NCBI GenBank assembly: GCA_963932145.1
Contig: OZ010605.1
Location: 28,588,914 to 28,652,913 of the forward strand
Direction of reading: 5' to 3'
Length of the DNA: 64,000 nucleotides
DNA from: Acanthosepion lycidas
Lineage: Eukaryota > Mollusca > Cephalopoda > Sepiida > Sepiidae
The notes under the pieces are model-generated. The model had not been told where the DNA came from. It searched no databases and was given only the letters and a program-made list of their open reading frames with translations. Position numbers and translations under genes: made by a program. Of this stretch, positions 1 through 9,958 are shown one piece after another (position 1 is the stretch's first letter; every line of letters begins with the position of its first letter).

Positions 1-9
1 TCTGCCATG

Positions 10-306
10 CTATTTACACATAGTTTGGTGGAGAGAGAAGAAGAGGATTTATACATTCCCCAAGGGTATTAGCACGTAAGTGAATATCACTTCAGCTATG
101 TGACATGCGTGATACACGCTTAGGTGATCAAGTATCTTTCGATACATGACCGACAAAGAACATTTGTAGGTTGCCATTTCTTTCTTCGGTAGACCAGCTG
201 CCATCCAAGACTATAGAACCTGGACAGTACTTCTATTTACCCATAGCTGGGGGGAGAAGAATAGGATTTATACCTTTCCCAAGGGTATTAGCACGTAAGT
301 GAATGT
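10..306. repeat. Two-copy local duplication
   Basis: The segment at about 10-87 recurs at about 229-306. Both copies share a gagaagaagAGGATTTATAC-like stretch, then CCCAAGGGTATTAGCACGTA, then AGTGAAT. The intervening 140 bases are not repeated. This is an old, imperfect tandem duplication with a period near 219 bases; no coding potential is seen. Confidence 0.75.
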
Positions 307-362
307 ATTGGATTTGACTGTAATTTGAACTCGGCAGTCTCTGATTTCTCAAGCCGCTATCA

Positions 363-452
363 CGTCCTGGGTATGACGGTAAACTACATCCGCGTCCTGG
401 GTATGACGGTAAACTACATCCGCGTCCTGGGTATGGCGATAAACTGCATCCA
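363..452 (+). repeat. Three 30-bp tandem units from the head of repeat A
   Basis: Three adjacent 30-base units begin at 363, 393 and 423. Each contains TCCTGGGTATGACGGTAAAC; the third has several changes. The same motif opens the repeat-A copies at 14.1, 15.2 and 62.7 kb, so this is a local amplification of that repeat's start rather than an independent satellite. Confidence 0.85.
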
Positions 453-685
453 ACAGCAAGGTCTCAGCTAATGTTTTCAGAAAAATAATGTTGCCAGCTC
501 TAAGTTTTTGAAACAATAAATGTTGCCAGCTCTAAGTTTTTGAAACAATAAATGTTGCCAGCTATATATTTTTTTATTCCATACAAAATAGACATTTAAA
601 ATTCATATAAACTGGATTTGGCATTAAATAACCTACAGTGGTTGATATGCCATAAAACCCAAACAAACAAACAAACAATCAAGCC
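453..685 (+). repeat. Repeat A body and 3' end
   Basis: A roughly 35-base degenerate unit (AATGTTGCCAGCTCTAAG followed by a T-rich part) repeats about three times between 480 and 575. The 3' end follows (GGTTGATATGCCATAAAACC, then CAAA repeats). The same order (CCTGGGTATGAC head, ACCAGCAATACATTTT-like array, TTGATATGCC end, CAAA tail) is seen in other copies in this window. This is a non-coding interspersed repeat, perhaps a SINE; no clear tRNA boxes were found. Confidence 0.6.
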
Positions 686-827
686 GATATCCATTACACC
701 ACCGTGCAGCATTTCTCTAAAGCATCAAAGGGTGAATTAAAAATAAAAAAAGAAGTCATTTTGCGTCAACTTATTCAGGAACGTACTACATAACGAGTAG
801 GGAATTCAAATTAGTTTACTCATTTAA

Positions 828-1310
828 AAAAAAAATCATTTCGCCCCAGGCAAGGCAATATAGTCACTAAAACGCGACCGGTAACTCAGAATGAGAGAAT
901 AAGAAAAATAAACAATAAAAGAAAATAAATTATGACAGAAGTTAACGATTGAGTTTGCATTTAAATTTTTGAATATCAAAGTTAACTCGGAAGGGAAAAA
1001 CTGGAATAGAATTCCGCACTTGAGAATAAACTGTTAGCGTAGAACTTACGGTTACATCTAGCTATTTTAACAGTATAATGATGAGACCTACTTGCCAACC
1101 TAGCACAGCGCTTAAATTCAAAAATTTTAGAGACCACAACAGAAAGTTGATCAGAAGAATTACCATGAACACATTTATAGAAAAGATACAGGGAATACAG
1201 CCTAAGGACGGTAAAAAATCCACTAGGGTTCAAGACGTTACTGAGTGCTAGAGAATATGAAAAAACACTACCAGAACAATAGAAGAACAAGATTTAAGAA
1301 GACAGATGAT
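828..1310 (-). mobile_element. LINE-J 3'-terminal fragment
   Basis: The minus strand encodes a frame (1290-982) containing KCVHGNSSDQL, FKRCARLASRSH and ARCNRKFYAN. These match the C-terminal region of LINE-J seen at 45.5 kb (FHANCSDELLSLVAKLHEFKRATGLAS). The fragment ends, on the minus strand, near 828 in a GAAATGATT plus poly-T terminus shared with the copies at 12.66 and 56.8 kb. The copy is 5'-truncated and has lost reading frame in places; it is inactive. Confidence 0.75.
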
Positions 1311-1408
1311 AACAATTGACATTGCATTTAAATTTTTGATGATGAATATTTACTGAGAACCAATAAATATTGTCTAATTCAACGCAGCGAACCAACACTT
1401 CCTAGCTA

Positions 1409-1409
1409 T

Positions 1410-1493
<84 letters not shown>

Positions 1494-1522
1494 GTGTGTG
1501 TGTGTGTGTATTATAAATATAA

Positions 1523-1560
<38 letters not shown>

Positions 1561-1562
1561 AT
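1409..1562. repeat. Compound (CA)n/(TA)n/(TG)n microsatellite
   Basis: A CA run leads into alternating TA blocks, then two TG runs separated by a TATAAATATAAA linker. The TG blocks can pair with the CA block, so the tract can form a long imperfect hairpin. Confidence 0.95.
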
Positions 1563-1917
1563 TATAATGTCATCGAACACGTGTTGCCACTTTTGTGTTG
1601 CCAACGAATTTTTGTTGTCACTTTCGTTATGCCCGTTGTCGTAAACACTTTGTAATCAATGACACAAATATAGTAACGCCATTGAACAATGCTGGTGTCA
1701 GACGCCTTCGAATTACACACGCACTAATAGTACTTGCTCGATAATACTCGCGCGAATAGTAAACCCTATTGCGATACGAAAAGAGAAATAGAGGATAAAG
1801 CAGTATTAGCGATCCGTATCGTATAGCGGATAGAGTAGAAATGCTTAGACGTCACTCTACTTTCTACTTACTCTTTTCCTTTGTGGTCACGTGGTCTTCT
1901 ACAAGCGAGAAGCGTGA
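1563..1917. other. No recognised feature
   Basis: Mixed-composition sequence. No convincing open frame, repeat match or RNA gene was seen on either strand. Confidence 0.5.
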
Positions 1918-1990
1918 GAAAACGTCTAAGCATAGAACTTACAGTTGCATCTACCCATTTCAACTGTAAAACGATGATATTTCATAGTTT
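1918..1990 (-). mobile_element. Short LINE-J remnant
   Basis: The minus strand reads HHRFTVEMGRCNCKFYA, matching the RCNRKFYA motif near the C-terminus of LINE-J. Only about 70 bases are recognisable. Confidence is limited by length. Confidence 0.5.
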
Positions 1991-2464
1991 GGAAATCTTA
2001 CATGGAAACCAGAGGATATTTGCCTGCTACGATGTTATAGCTTGACGTTAGATAAATAATCTGTTTATTAAATATATTATGCTTATATAAGATTTCTACT
2101 TTCTTTGGATATAATCCTTTTTACAATATGACAAATCATTATCTGTAAGATATTACTTTGAAAATAAAATATCCCTTTCCGAGAATATGCATACTTTTTC
2201 ATCGAATTAATTTACTCTGTTCTAATTAATCGCTGCCAAACCAAGAAATGACCATTCAACAAGTTTTACTTAATAATCTTTCCAGTAGGGCTGGCAATTC
2301 GGATTTACCAAATGAAAGTTGCGAAATCCATTTTTTATGCGAAATGTCTAAAGATCCAGACTAATGAAAAGAAAAAAATTATGCCGAGTCTAATAATTCG
2401 AAGGTCAAAACGAGTCATACTTTGTTCTCTAGTCATACTTACCTGGCACCGGGATCCGTCCCTG
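1991..2464. other. No recognised feature
   Basis: AT-rich sequence with no supported gene or repeat. Confidence 0.5.
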
Positions 2465-2605
2465 TGCTGGTAGCATCAAGGCTACGACTAGCTTGGACTG
2501 GCTGACCAGCTTGGATCCGATATGAGAAGCCAAGACCAGCTATGACTAGCTTAAACCAGCTTGGACAGGCTAAGACTAGCTTAGACCAGCTTGGACCAGC
2601 GGCCC
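2465..2605 (+). repeat. Degenerate minisatellite based on GACTAGCTTGGACCAGCTT
   Basis: Successive motifs of about 10-11 bases alternate between GACTAGCTT(A/G) and GACCAGCTTG, about 12 times, with small insertions. The array is more GC-rich than its surroundings. No protein reading is conserved across the units. Confidence 0.8.
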
Positions 2606-2789
2606 GAGTGAAAACACACGGATTCCGACGTTAAAACTGACCTTGTGTCACAACCTGACTCAGTGGGGTGGGTGTCAAGTAAATATTTAAATATCTACTT
2701 TGTTTTCTGGTCTAAAAGAAATTGTGCAATAAGCGTCGTGTCCAAGCGCCATATTTTTGGAGATTATTTTATTTTAATGCATGTTATAT

Positions 2790-2950
2790 CCCTGGCCTAT
2801 ATCACTGAACCTACGTTGTTAATTATCATCAGCGACCTTGCCGATAACATCCGTTCCCAAGCAGGTATTTCTACCGATTGTATATATGTTTACTCCTGTC
2901 TTAATAGTAATCTCGATAGATTAGAAAACGCAGAGGACACCCATTAAAAA
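2790..2950 (+). mobile_element. LINE-J reverse-transcriptase fragment
   Basis: The C-terminal part of the 2645-2947 frame reads ISDLADNIRSQAG, then STDCIYVYSCLNSNLDRLE. It resembles the RT stretch around the YADD motif of LINE-J (FINDLPAV...NIYADDSTI at 44.9 kb), with the catalytic Asp pair replaced (ISTDCIYVYSC). The upstream half of the frame has no match that I recognise. This is a dead fragment about 160 bases long. Confidence 0.55.
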
Positions 2951-5150
2951 GAAAAAGCGATAAATTCAAAAAGACGGGAGACAACCGTTGAAGAATGTTG
3001 ACGACTGATGTGCTTGAAACATTTCATTATTCCCCACGTTCGATGTTCTTCATTGAAAAGTACGATAACCTGACGATCAACATCAGTGAGTTGTTTAGTC
3101 ATACGAGAAAGGCAGAACGAAAGAGGAAAGTTGTCTGCAAATAAACTTTAAATGACGTCACAAGATCAAGCAGCAATTAATCAATCATAAAGGAACCAAT
3201 CAGAGTTAAGTAATTACGTGAGAGTCGAATGATTATTCAATATCATTAATTTTTCAAAAAATTATTCAAGGTTATTTAAGGTAAATTATTTTTGAAAGAT
3301 AAAACAGTGATAATAAATTTACCTTTTTTTTACTGTGCACCTTGTAAAACTGGCTACTGCACACGAAAATGACAAGCAATCAGTTGTTAAGTGAGGCAAG
3401 AAATAGCATCTAAATGTGAATGCCTAGAAAACGAAACTAATATATTTTAATCATAATTGTATTTTTTTTAATTTAATTTTTACCTTCTATCAGCAAGAAT
3501 GATGCTAACCTCTAGGAGAGCATTTCATTACCCTTTCTTGGTCTCTCGTTTTCAACAGGCAGTATGTGGAATGACCAGTTGGAATGTATTTTAAAATTTG
3601 CGGGCTTAGCGGAACGAACGTATTATTTCTCAAAGTGGCCGCTTGGCACCAGTGCCTGGCCTTTCAATTGTAAACAAAGCCAGGTGTACAGTATATAAAG
3701 TACAATACATTAGTGCGTGCGTTGGAAAACATCTATGACAAATCTATTATTTTGTTATCTTGATTAATATACCTATTAAGTATATATTTATTTATGCCAT
3801 ATGTATATGTCTATATTATTTACATTATGATCATAACGATTGCCAGTTACTATAGTGGTTTTATCTAAAAAATAATCCCATCTCGTCTACAGACAATCGC
3901 TTTTAACGACCACCTATCCCCAATATTAGTCCGTTGATGATAGGTTTGTTTGCAGATACATATGATTCGGCGATATCCGCTGCGACATTTAAGTATCCCG
4001 GAATATATCCACGGAAATAACAGGCCTGATATAATGTTTTCTTATTGATTACATACGAATATTAAGTGAACACTTTCCAATTAAAAATAAGTATCTCTTC
4101 ATGAAAATAGTATCGGTGTATATCATTTTTAAGCGACCTGTACTCCAAAGTTTATTTCATGTTCCTGGATTTGAATGCCTAAATTTCCAAGATTTTCCCC
4201 AAATCTTTATCCTATATATACGATCCATGCTTAAAGATGCGTGAAAATAGTTCTTTGTATCGCTCTAGTAAGTACCTGCTCCTGCTATTATGCTCTATTT
4301 TAATAGGGCCAAATCCGAAGCAAAATGAAGTATTGCTGTCAAAAATTTCGTCAGGAGCTGCCCAATCTTCAGTGTCTAGCGTTTTCCGAGTTGAAAATTG
4401 TCTCCGCGGACTTTTGGGTGATTAATTATTTTCCACTCCACAACCCCATTTCCCATAAACGAAACATCGAAACTCCGTCGCCAGCATATTCCACTAGTTC
4501 AGACCTTTATACCTAAAAACAGTCATGCGACGTACAATGGAAGGAGTCTTCCAAATTCTTTTCGTTTTCTGTAATTAAAAAGGAAGTTCCAAGCAGAAAA
4601 ATCTCTACCTATCTGTTGGGGATACTTCTCAATCTTTACATTCTTATTATTCTGCGTACCGTGTAATTTCAGGTCGTTGGCGATCATGACACTCCACAAC
4701 ATCCTCTCCTCTGTAGATTTTAATAAACTGATTCTTTTTTATTATTTTTCCTAAAGTTTATTACCCATAATGCTACTAAAGCTCTCGAGGTACGTTATGC
4801 ACATTTCAACTCTCTCTTTCTGGTGTTAAGTATATATCCTTTAAGTATATATCCTATTTGTTTCGACTTCCGCTACAGCTTCATCGTTGAACACATGATC
4901 GCTTCAGTATATTCTGTGTTTTTGCTTCAAGATTTTCTTCATCTGCAAGTGTCCCGGATACACTGTCATACAAATGGAAGAATAACACATGTTTTGTTTT
5001 GTTTTTTTGTTTTTGTTTTTTTTTTGTTTTTTTTCCCCCTAAAGAAACATTTGTTTCTTAATACTTTGCTTCGCTTTTGGCTTGTATCACCAATTATAAA
5101 ATAAAATATTGAATATAGGAATTTTTCGCCGGTCAAAAGACATTTTCGTT
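2951..5150. other. About 2.2 kb without a supported feature
   Basis: The short frames at 4237-4425, 4325-4516 and 4823-5104 show no domain or repeat match that I recognise, and the last ends in translated T-rich sequence. A T-rich run lies at 4990-5040. The stretch could be unique host non-coding DNA. Confidence 0.5.
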
Positions 5151-5319
5151 TCTTACTATGATGAATAGACGACTGAGGAACATTGTCTTATTCAAGTACT
5201 CAAGAGGAAGTAGGCTGGTAAACCTCCTGGTCTCAATACATAAAGGACTGAATTGTCCTTATCGAGGTTCGACATCCCGTTCGAATATTGGTGTAAAATA
5301 TGCAACTAGTCAACAATAT

Positions 5320-5413
5320 CTGGCTATATTTCAGAAATGAGGTATGTTGTACACTATTTACATTATTCGAAATATTGTCCTCATCTTTGTTGCCATAATT
5401 ATCACAAAGTTTT
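5320..5413 (-). repeat. SINE-B 3' module, inverted copy
   Basis: On the minus strand this holds the SINE-B 3' segment (GGCAACAAAGATGAGGACAA, then TTCGAATAATGTAAATAGTG). It directly precedes a plus-strand SINE-B, giving the inverted arrangement also seen at 28, 47 and 55 kb. Confidence 0.75.
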
Positions 5414-5419
5414 CTCAAA

Positions 5420-5830
5420 GACACATGGCACAGTGGATAAAGGCGTTAGTTAGATCCAGTAACAGGACCCAAAGAGTGTGAGTTCAATACCTAGTTAAAG
5501 CAGAAGAGAACTTGGAGATGGGGAATTAGCAGGAGATAACTGATAATTGGCATCCATTAGACATGGCACGTGGAACTAGAACAGTGAGCGAAATAAAGGG
5601 TTCAGTTCGATATTCTAACCACCGGAAGAACGCCAGAGCGTTCAACGGCCGAAACGTTATGATATTAGGTTGGTGCAAAAATAATGACGTAATAATGTCG
5701 TTTTTTTACGTATTTTTAACGTCAAAAAACGACATCTTTACGTCATTATTTTTGCACCAACCTAATAAATATAGCAACAAAGATGAGAACAATATTCCGA
5801 ATAATGTAAATAGTTTACTGTCAACAAATA
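5420..5830 (+). mobile_element. SINE-B, tRNA-headed, interrupted by a MITE
   Basis: The head has an A-box-like TGGCACAGTGGATAAAGGCG (5426-5445) and a B-box-like GAGTTCAATAC (5480-5490), consistent with a tRNA-Arg-like origin. The body holds ATGGCACGTGGAACTAGAA and a GGAAGAACGCC...GGCCGAAACGTT segment, which is a degraded hammerhead-like motif. The mariner-type MITE at 5665-5765 splits the element right after this motif. The 3' part (ATAGCAACAAAGATGAG..., AATAATGTAAATAGT) resumes at 5768. A frame at 5563-5943 crosses the MITE but is not a gene. Confidence 0.7.
5665..5765. mobile_element. Mariner-type MITE, 101 bp
   Basis: The inverted ends are TTAGGTTGGTGCAAAAATAA and its complement, a terminus typical of mariner-derived MITEs such as the MADE1 type. 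The whole element is nearly palindromic (GACGTAATAATGTCG...GTCAAAAAACGACAT). TA dinucleotides at 5663-5664 and 5766-5767 are the target-site duplication. It encodes nothing. Sister copies lie at 25.9 and 42.1 kb. Confidence 0.95.
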
Positions 5831-6164
5831 TGGCAAACACCGTATATTATTTATACGGAGACTATCATCCTGATATTTGCTGTTATCAAGTCAACGTTTC
5901 GGAAGCAGGCAAGTTTTGGTTTAAAGATTCAAGTTCTCAATAGAGAATTGTCCCAAGAGACAACAGCCTTGTGGATTAAAGCATTACTTCCTGAATGTTG
6001 GTTTCGTGGTAATTGCGAGTCCAATGAGACGGTAAGTATATTCTTGGACGAATTGGAAAATGGATAGCTGAACTAAACTTGATATCATTGTCAGTGGGGT
6101 GAGAAGAATATATTCCTGTACATTAAATAATGTGTTCAGTTTGAAATTACCTGAAAGTTACCTG

Positions 6165-6220
6165 GATCAAGATACACTTGATGAAGCCCCAACGGCTTAA
6201 ACGTGATAGTCAGCATATAA
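6165..6220 (+). ncRNA. Degenerate hammerhead-like motif
   Basis: TTGATGA, AGCC, CCAAC, GGCTT, AAAC occur in hammerhead order, with a possible stem AGCC/GGCT. The second core block is TAAA instead of GAAA and the first base is T instead of C, so activity is unlikely. It may be the end of an old PLE-related repeat. Confidence 0.35.
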
Positions 6221-6855
6221 GCGAAATAAATGATAATGACATCACATTCCTAGAAATTCAGGCAGTTTGATTACAATTTAGTATGGAAATGCATATAATG
6301 AAGTGATGTTAACATTCCAAATTACTTCAAATAAAATGTTAGGAAGCAAACTCCGATCAGTGGTGGAAAGAGCGATAACAGCTACTGGACATGAGAAATC
6401 AATTTCCTTAAAAAAATATTTTATGAGGAAGATTTTATACATTTCAAACGAAAGAAGCAATAATCGCTGTTCGGCCAATGGATGCTGAATGATACCGTGT
6501 AGAGAAAAGGATAATATTACAATATTTCTATTACAATATCTCATTTGCAAACAATTTTGCGTGTATATAGCTTCTTCTGTTGAATATTTGTAACGCAGTA
6601 ACGTGTTGTATCGTATTCTAGATTAATATAATTCGAATGGGGATTGGTGTATTAAATTCAGTGTTGCCGGCTTGCACGTGATATGTATAATCTGAAAGCT
6701 TTCTTTTTTAGTATAAAATCAAATTACCAGAATGGTGGAACAATGGGAAAGTGTGTATGACACAGTTTGTCCATATCTACGAGGAAGATCAGAAAATTAT
6801 ATATCTTATTTCCCAGGCAAAAAAACACATGAAATCAATAGCCTATAGTGTCCGT

Positions 6856-6858
<3 letters not shown>

Positions 6859-6926
<68 letters not shown>
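6859..6926. repeat. (TA)34 tract, tail of SINE-D
   Basis: Pure TA dinucleotides abutting the 3' end of the minus-strand SINE-D. Confidence 0.97.
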
Positions 6927-6929
<3 letters not shown>

Positions 6930-7070
6930 ATCCACAGAAAGACTGTTTCGCTGTATCACAGCTCATAAGTGTGTCTAGACGCCCGGTTGTCCCTAGCTAA
7001 GATCAAAACCCGACTGAATTGGATTCAGTCGGGGGATTCTACCACTAAGCCGTTGGCGCACGACAGATAT
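6927..7070 (-). mobile_element. SINE-D, tRNA-headed, with hammerhead-like core
   Basis: On the minus strand the order is: an A-box-like GGCTTAGTGGTAGAATC (about 7050-7034), an 11-bp perfect hairpin (CCCGACTGAAT/ATTCAGTCGGG, 7005-7029), TTTTGATC in place of a good B box, GACAACCGGGCGTCTAGACA, then a hammerhead-like core. In the core, CTTATGA (one mismatch to CTGATGA) is followed by a perfect 5-bp stem II GCTGT/ACAGC (6950-6962), GAAA (6949-6946), CAG, and TGTGG pairing with upstream CACA. A (TA)n tail follows. The head resembles tRNA-Gly. The sister copy is at 16.87 kb. Confidence 0.75.
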
Positions 7071-7117
7071 GAAGGTGGATTTAAGAATATTTATTTTTAG
7101 ATCAGCATACAGTGATT

Positions 7118-7121
<4 letters not shown>

Positions 7122-7172
<51 letters not shown>
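7122..7172. repeat. (TA)n tract at the 5' truncation point of a PLE
   Basis: Pure TA run. PLE-derived sequence starts within about 10 bases of its right end. Confidence 0.95.
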
Positions 7173-7176
<4 letters not shown>

Positions 7177-7179
7177 GTG

Positions 7180-8400
7180 TAGTTAACTTCAAAAACGTTT
7201 CCAAAATAATTCTGTCCTTAAATTCACATATGAACTCAATACTACTAATAAAATCCCCTTCCTTGACATAATGATAAACACAAATAATAACAAATTTACT
7301 ATTTCGCCATACAAAAAACCTACAAGCATAAATTCATGTACACTTAACTACAAGAGCGAATGCCCATATTACTACAAAATAGCAATTATAAAGAATCTAA
7401 TGCATCGAGCAGAAACTAATTCATCCACAAAACAGATTTTTTACAGTGAACTAAAGAATATAAAACAGACACTTATTAACAATAGCTTTCCAAACTATAT
7501 AGTTGATGAACAAATAGGATGCTTTCTTAGAAATCTCAATACTAAGAAAATTGTACATAATACTGCTTCTACTGATCTCAAACATATTAATCTCCCATAT
7601 CGTAATCAAATGCATACTAATTATAAACAAGATGAAAATATACTAAAACATTTAGTAAATTCTAATATATCAACTACAGATCCGAGCAAAAAAATTAAAT
7701 TAATTATATACTACACTAAATCTAGTATATCCAACTTAATTCTTCGCAATAATTCTTCTCCACCGGTTAGCGATTTGCAAAAAACCAACATAGTTTATAA
7801 ATTCAAGTGCCCTTTGGGACAGTGTATCTCCAACGAATTAAATAATATTTATGTTGGTCACACCACAAACTCGCTTTCACGACGCTTGACACTACATCTG
7901 AATGAAAACTCTAACATTTTTAGGCATTTAAAACAACATGCCTGCCCGCACACACAATTCCGTAAAATACTTGTCGAAAACATAATTATACTTCGACATG
8001 AAAACAATAGACAAAAACTAAAAATCCTTGAAGCATTATACATCAAACAGTTGAAACTCAACCTAAACAAAATCAATTATGGCATCTCTACAAATATTCT
8101 TAAATGTCTATAATTGTTAACAGAAAGCCATTGGTTTATACCAACGGCTTTCGATTCATACTTCTACAATTCACTCTCGTGTGGTCATGTGCGACGTCAT
8201 GAGATGCGGTGCGATTTTCGCTTCTAGCGTCTTATATGCGCGTGTTTATCGTTGCTTAGAAATCTTCTATGTAAACATTGAAAGACTATCATCACTGTCT
8301 TGTAATATTTAATATATTGTTAATATATTGTTTAATATGTTGTAATTGAAATCTTTGATAATGGCTTAAGTAAGCCGAAAGCTTAGATTGTATTAAAAAA
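7180..8400 (+). mobile_element. Penelope-like element, 5'-truncated copy (GIY-YIG end)
   Basis: The start (FQNNSVLKFTYELN..., IPFLD) corresponds to the end of the PLE reverse transcriptase. The intact 280-residue frame follows, then a roughly 290-base 3' tail. The tail ends in GGCTTAAGTAAGCC next to GAAAGCTTAG, a hairpin plus GAAA block that resembles part of a hammerhead. The same tail occurs inverted at 8765 onward. The copy lacks most of the RT, so it cannot move by itself. Confidence 0.85.
7271..8113 (+). CDS. PLE C-terminal region with GIY-YIG endonuclease
   Basis: A 280-residue frame with no N-terminal RT. Residues 1-100 match the PLE thumb and linker pattern (FTISPYKKPTSINSC, then SECPYYYKIAIIKNLMHRA, then NSFPNYIVDEQI). 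Residues 174-260 form the GIY-YIG nuclease: IVYKFKCP, NIYVG (Tyr194, Gly196), LSRR, SNIFRHLKQH, and EALYIKQLKLNLN with the probable metal-binding Glu254. In PLEs this nuclease nicks the chromosomal target to prime reverse transcription. The Met is internal to the ancestral protein because the element is truncated. It is A-rich, as are its surroundings. Confidence 0.85.
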   Translation: MINTNNNKFTISPYKKPTSINSCTLNYKSECPYYYKIAIIKNLMHRAETNSSTKQIFYSELKNIKQTLINNSFPNYIVDEQIGCFLRNLNTKKIVHNTASTDLKHINLPYRNQMHTNYKQDENILKHLVNSNISTTDPSKKIKLIIYYTKSSISNLILRNNSSPPVSDLQKTNIVYKFKCPLGQCISNELNNIYVGHTTNSLSRRLTLHLNENSNIFRHLKQHACPHTQFRKILVENIIILRHENNRQKLKILEALYIKQLKLNLNKINYGISTNILKCL

Positions 8401-8525
8401 ATAGGGATCATTACTGGGAATTTCTTTCTTCTTTCAACGATAATGTTATTAAACTCATCAGATGTTACGAAAAAAAATTTACATAAAATAAATAGACAAC
8501 ACTTGTCTATATTATTTAATGAAAC

Positions 8526-8528
<3 letters not shown>

Positions 8529-8600
<72 letters not shown>
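8529..8600. repeat. (TA)36 tract between two PLE copies
   Basis: Pure TA run in the spacer separating the convergent PLE tails. Confidence 0.97.
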
Positions 8601-8604
<4 letters not shown>

Positions 8605-9644
8605 GTTTGTATTTAGGCAGCATTTTTTATTGATGCATGTTTCATTAAATAATATAGACCAGTTCTATTTATTTTATGCAAATTCCTTTCACATTGTCTG
8701 ATAAGCTTAATAACAGTATCACTAATAAACGAAAGAAAATCACCATATTGATACATTTTTTTTAAATCTTCCTAAGCTTTCGGCTTACATAAGCCATAAT
8801 CAAAGTTAACAATAGCATTACAATATATTAAAGAATACACGGACATCGCAATAATGATAGTCTGTTTAAGTTTGCATAGAAGATTTCCAAGCAACGACAA
8901 ACTCGTTCATACGAGACGCTGGAAGCGAAATCGCACCACGGCTCATGACATCACACATGATCACGCCAGAGTGAAAACAAGAAATGTTAAATATGGGAAG
9001 CCGTTGGTATAAACCAATGACTTCTGTTATCAATTACAGGCATTTGAGTATATTTCTGGAGTTTTTTTGTTTATTGTTTTCATGTTTAAGTATGGTTGTG
9101 TTTTCCACAAGGATTTTCAAGAATTATGTATGCGTCCAGGCATGTTGTTTTAAATGCCTAAATATGTTAGAGTTATCATTCAAATGTAGAGTCAAGCGTC
9201 ATGAAAGCGAGTTTGTGGTGTGACCAACATAAATATTATTTAATCCGTTGGAGATACAATCTCCCAGAGGGTTGCTTGAATTTGTAAACTATGTTGGTTT
9301 TTTGCAAATCGTTAACGGTGAGGGAAGAATCATTGTGAATAATTGAGCTGGTCGTTATTTTTTATATGGCGAAATAGTAAATTTGTTATTAATATGTCAA
9401 GAAAGGGAATTTTATGATTAGTAGTGAGTTCGTATGTGAATTTAAGGACATAATTATTTTGGAAAAAAAATTGAAGTTCAAGTATTTCATCTGTATTTGT
9501 AACTAACATAAAGATATCATCAACGTATCATAGGTAGATGGATTTTTTTAAAAATCTGTAAATATCTTAATTTCGAGGTTCGACATGTAGAAATTGCTAA
9601 ATGTCGGACCCAATAATAAACCAATGGAGACACCATCACGCATG

Positions 9645-9648
<4 letters not shown>

Positions 9649-9701
<53 letters not shown>
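9649..9701. repeat. (TA)n tract with one interruption
   Basis: TA run at one edge of the segment inserted in the PLE. Confidence 0.95.
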
Positions 9702-9890
9702 TTATTGAAGACATTTTTAATGTTTAACGTTCTTTTTATAGATACAAGTATTTAAGTAAATGCTCTGTTTATAATAAACAGTATTAAATAACATTTACCT
9801 GCCTTATTTACTTAAATACTTGTATCTATAAAAAGAAGGTTAAACATAAAAATGTCTTTAATAAATAAATTGTCGGACTTTGTCTATTTC
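9702..9890. repeat. Paired inverted SINE-C 3' modules inside the PLE
   Basis: Minus-strand module 9706-9790 and plus-strand module 9806-9888 both contain TTATTTAC/CATTTAC...TTAAATACTTGTATCTATAA, then AAAACATAAAAATGTCTTTA. They form a hairpin of about 80-bp arms. The tRNA-like part of SINE-C is missing. The surrounding PLE reading continues on both sides (CTTEFPFL on one side, GVSIGLLLGP on the other), so this is an insertion. Confidence 0.8.

Positions 9891-9957
<67 letters not shown>
9891..9957. repeat. (TA)n followed by (TTA)n
   Basis: TA run to about 9922, then about eleven TTA units. It forms the other edge of the insertion in the PLE. Confidence 0.95.

Positions 9958-9958
<1 letters not shown>

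Noticed and set aside
363-452. CRISPR-like repeats
   Set aside because: Units are directly adjacent with no unique spacers; eukaryotic tandem repeat.
2645-2790. 100-residue frame as an independent gene
   Set aside because: Its C-terminal part is a LINE-J RT fragment and the upstream part has no match.
8340-8400. Full hammerhead at the PLE 3' tail
   Set aside because: The GGCTTA/TAAGCC stem and GAAA are present, but the first core block (TTGATAA) lacks two invariant bases and no stem III with an allowed cleavage site can be drawn.
8519-8701. Ile-Tyr-rich open frames across TA tracts, here and at about 20 other places
   Set aside because: A (TA)n tract is open in several frames by nature; not genes.
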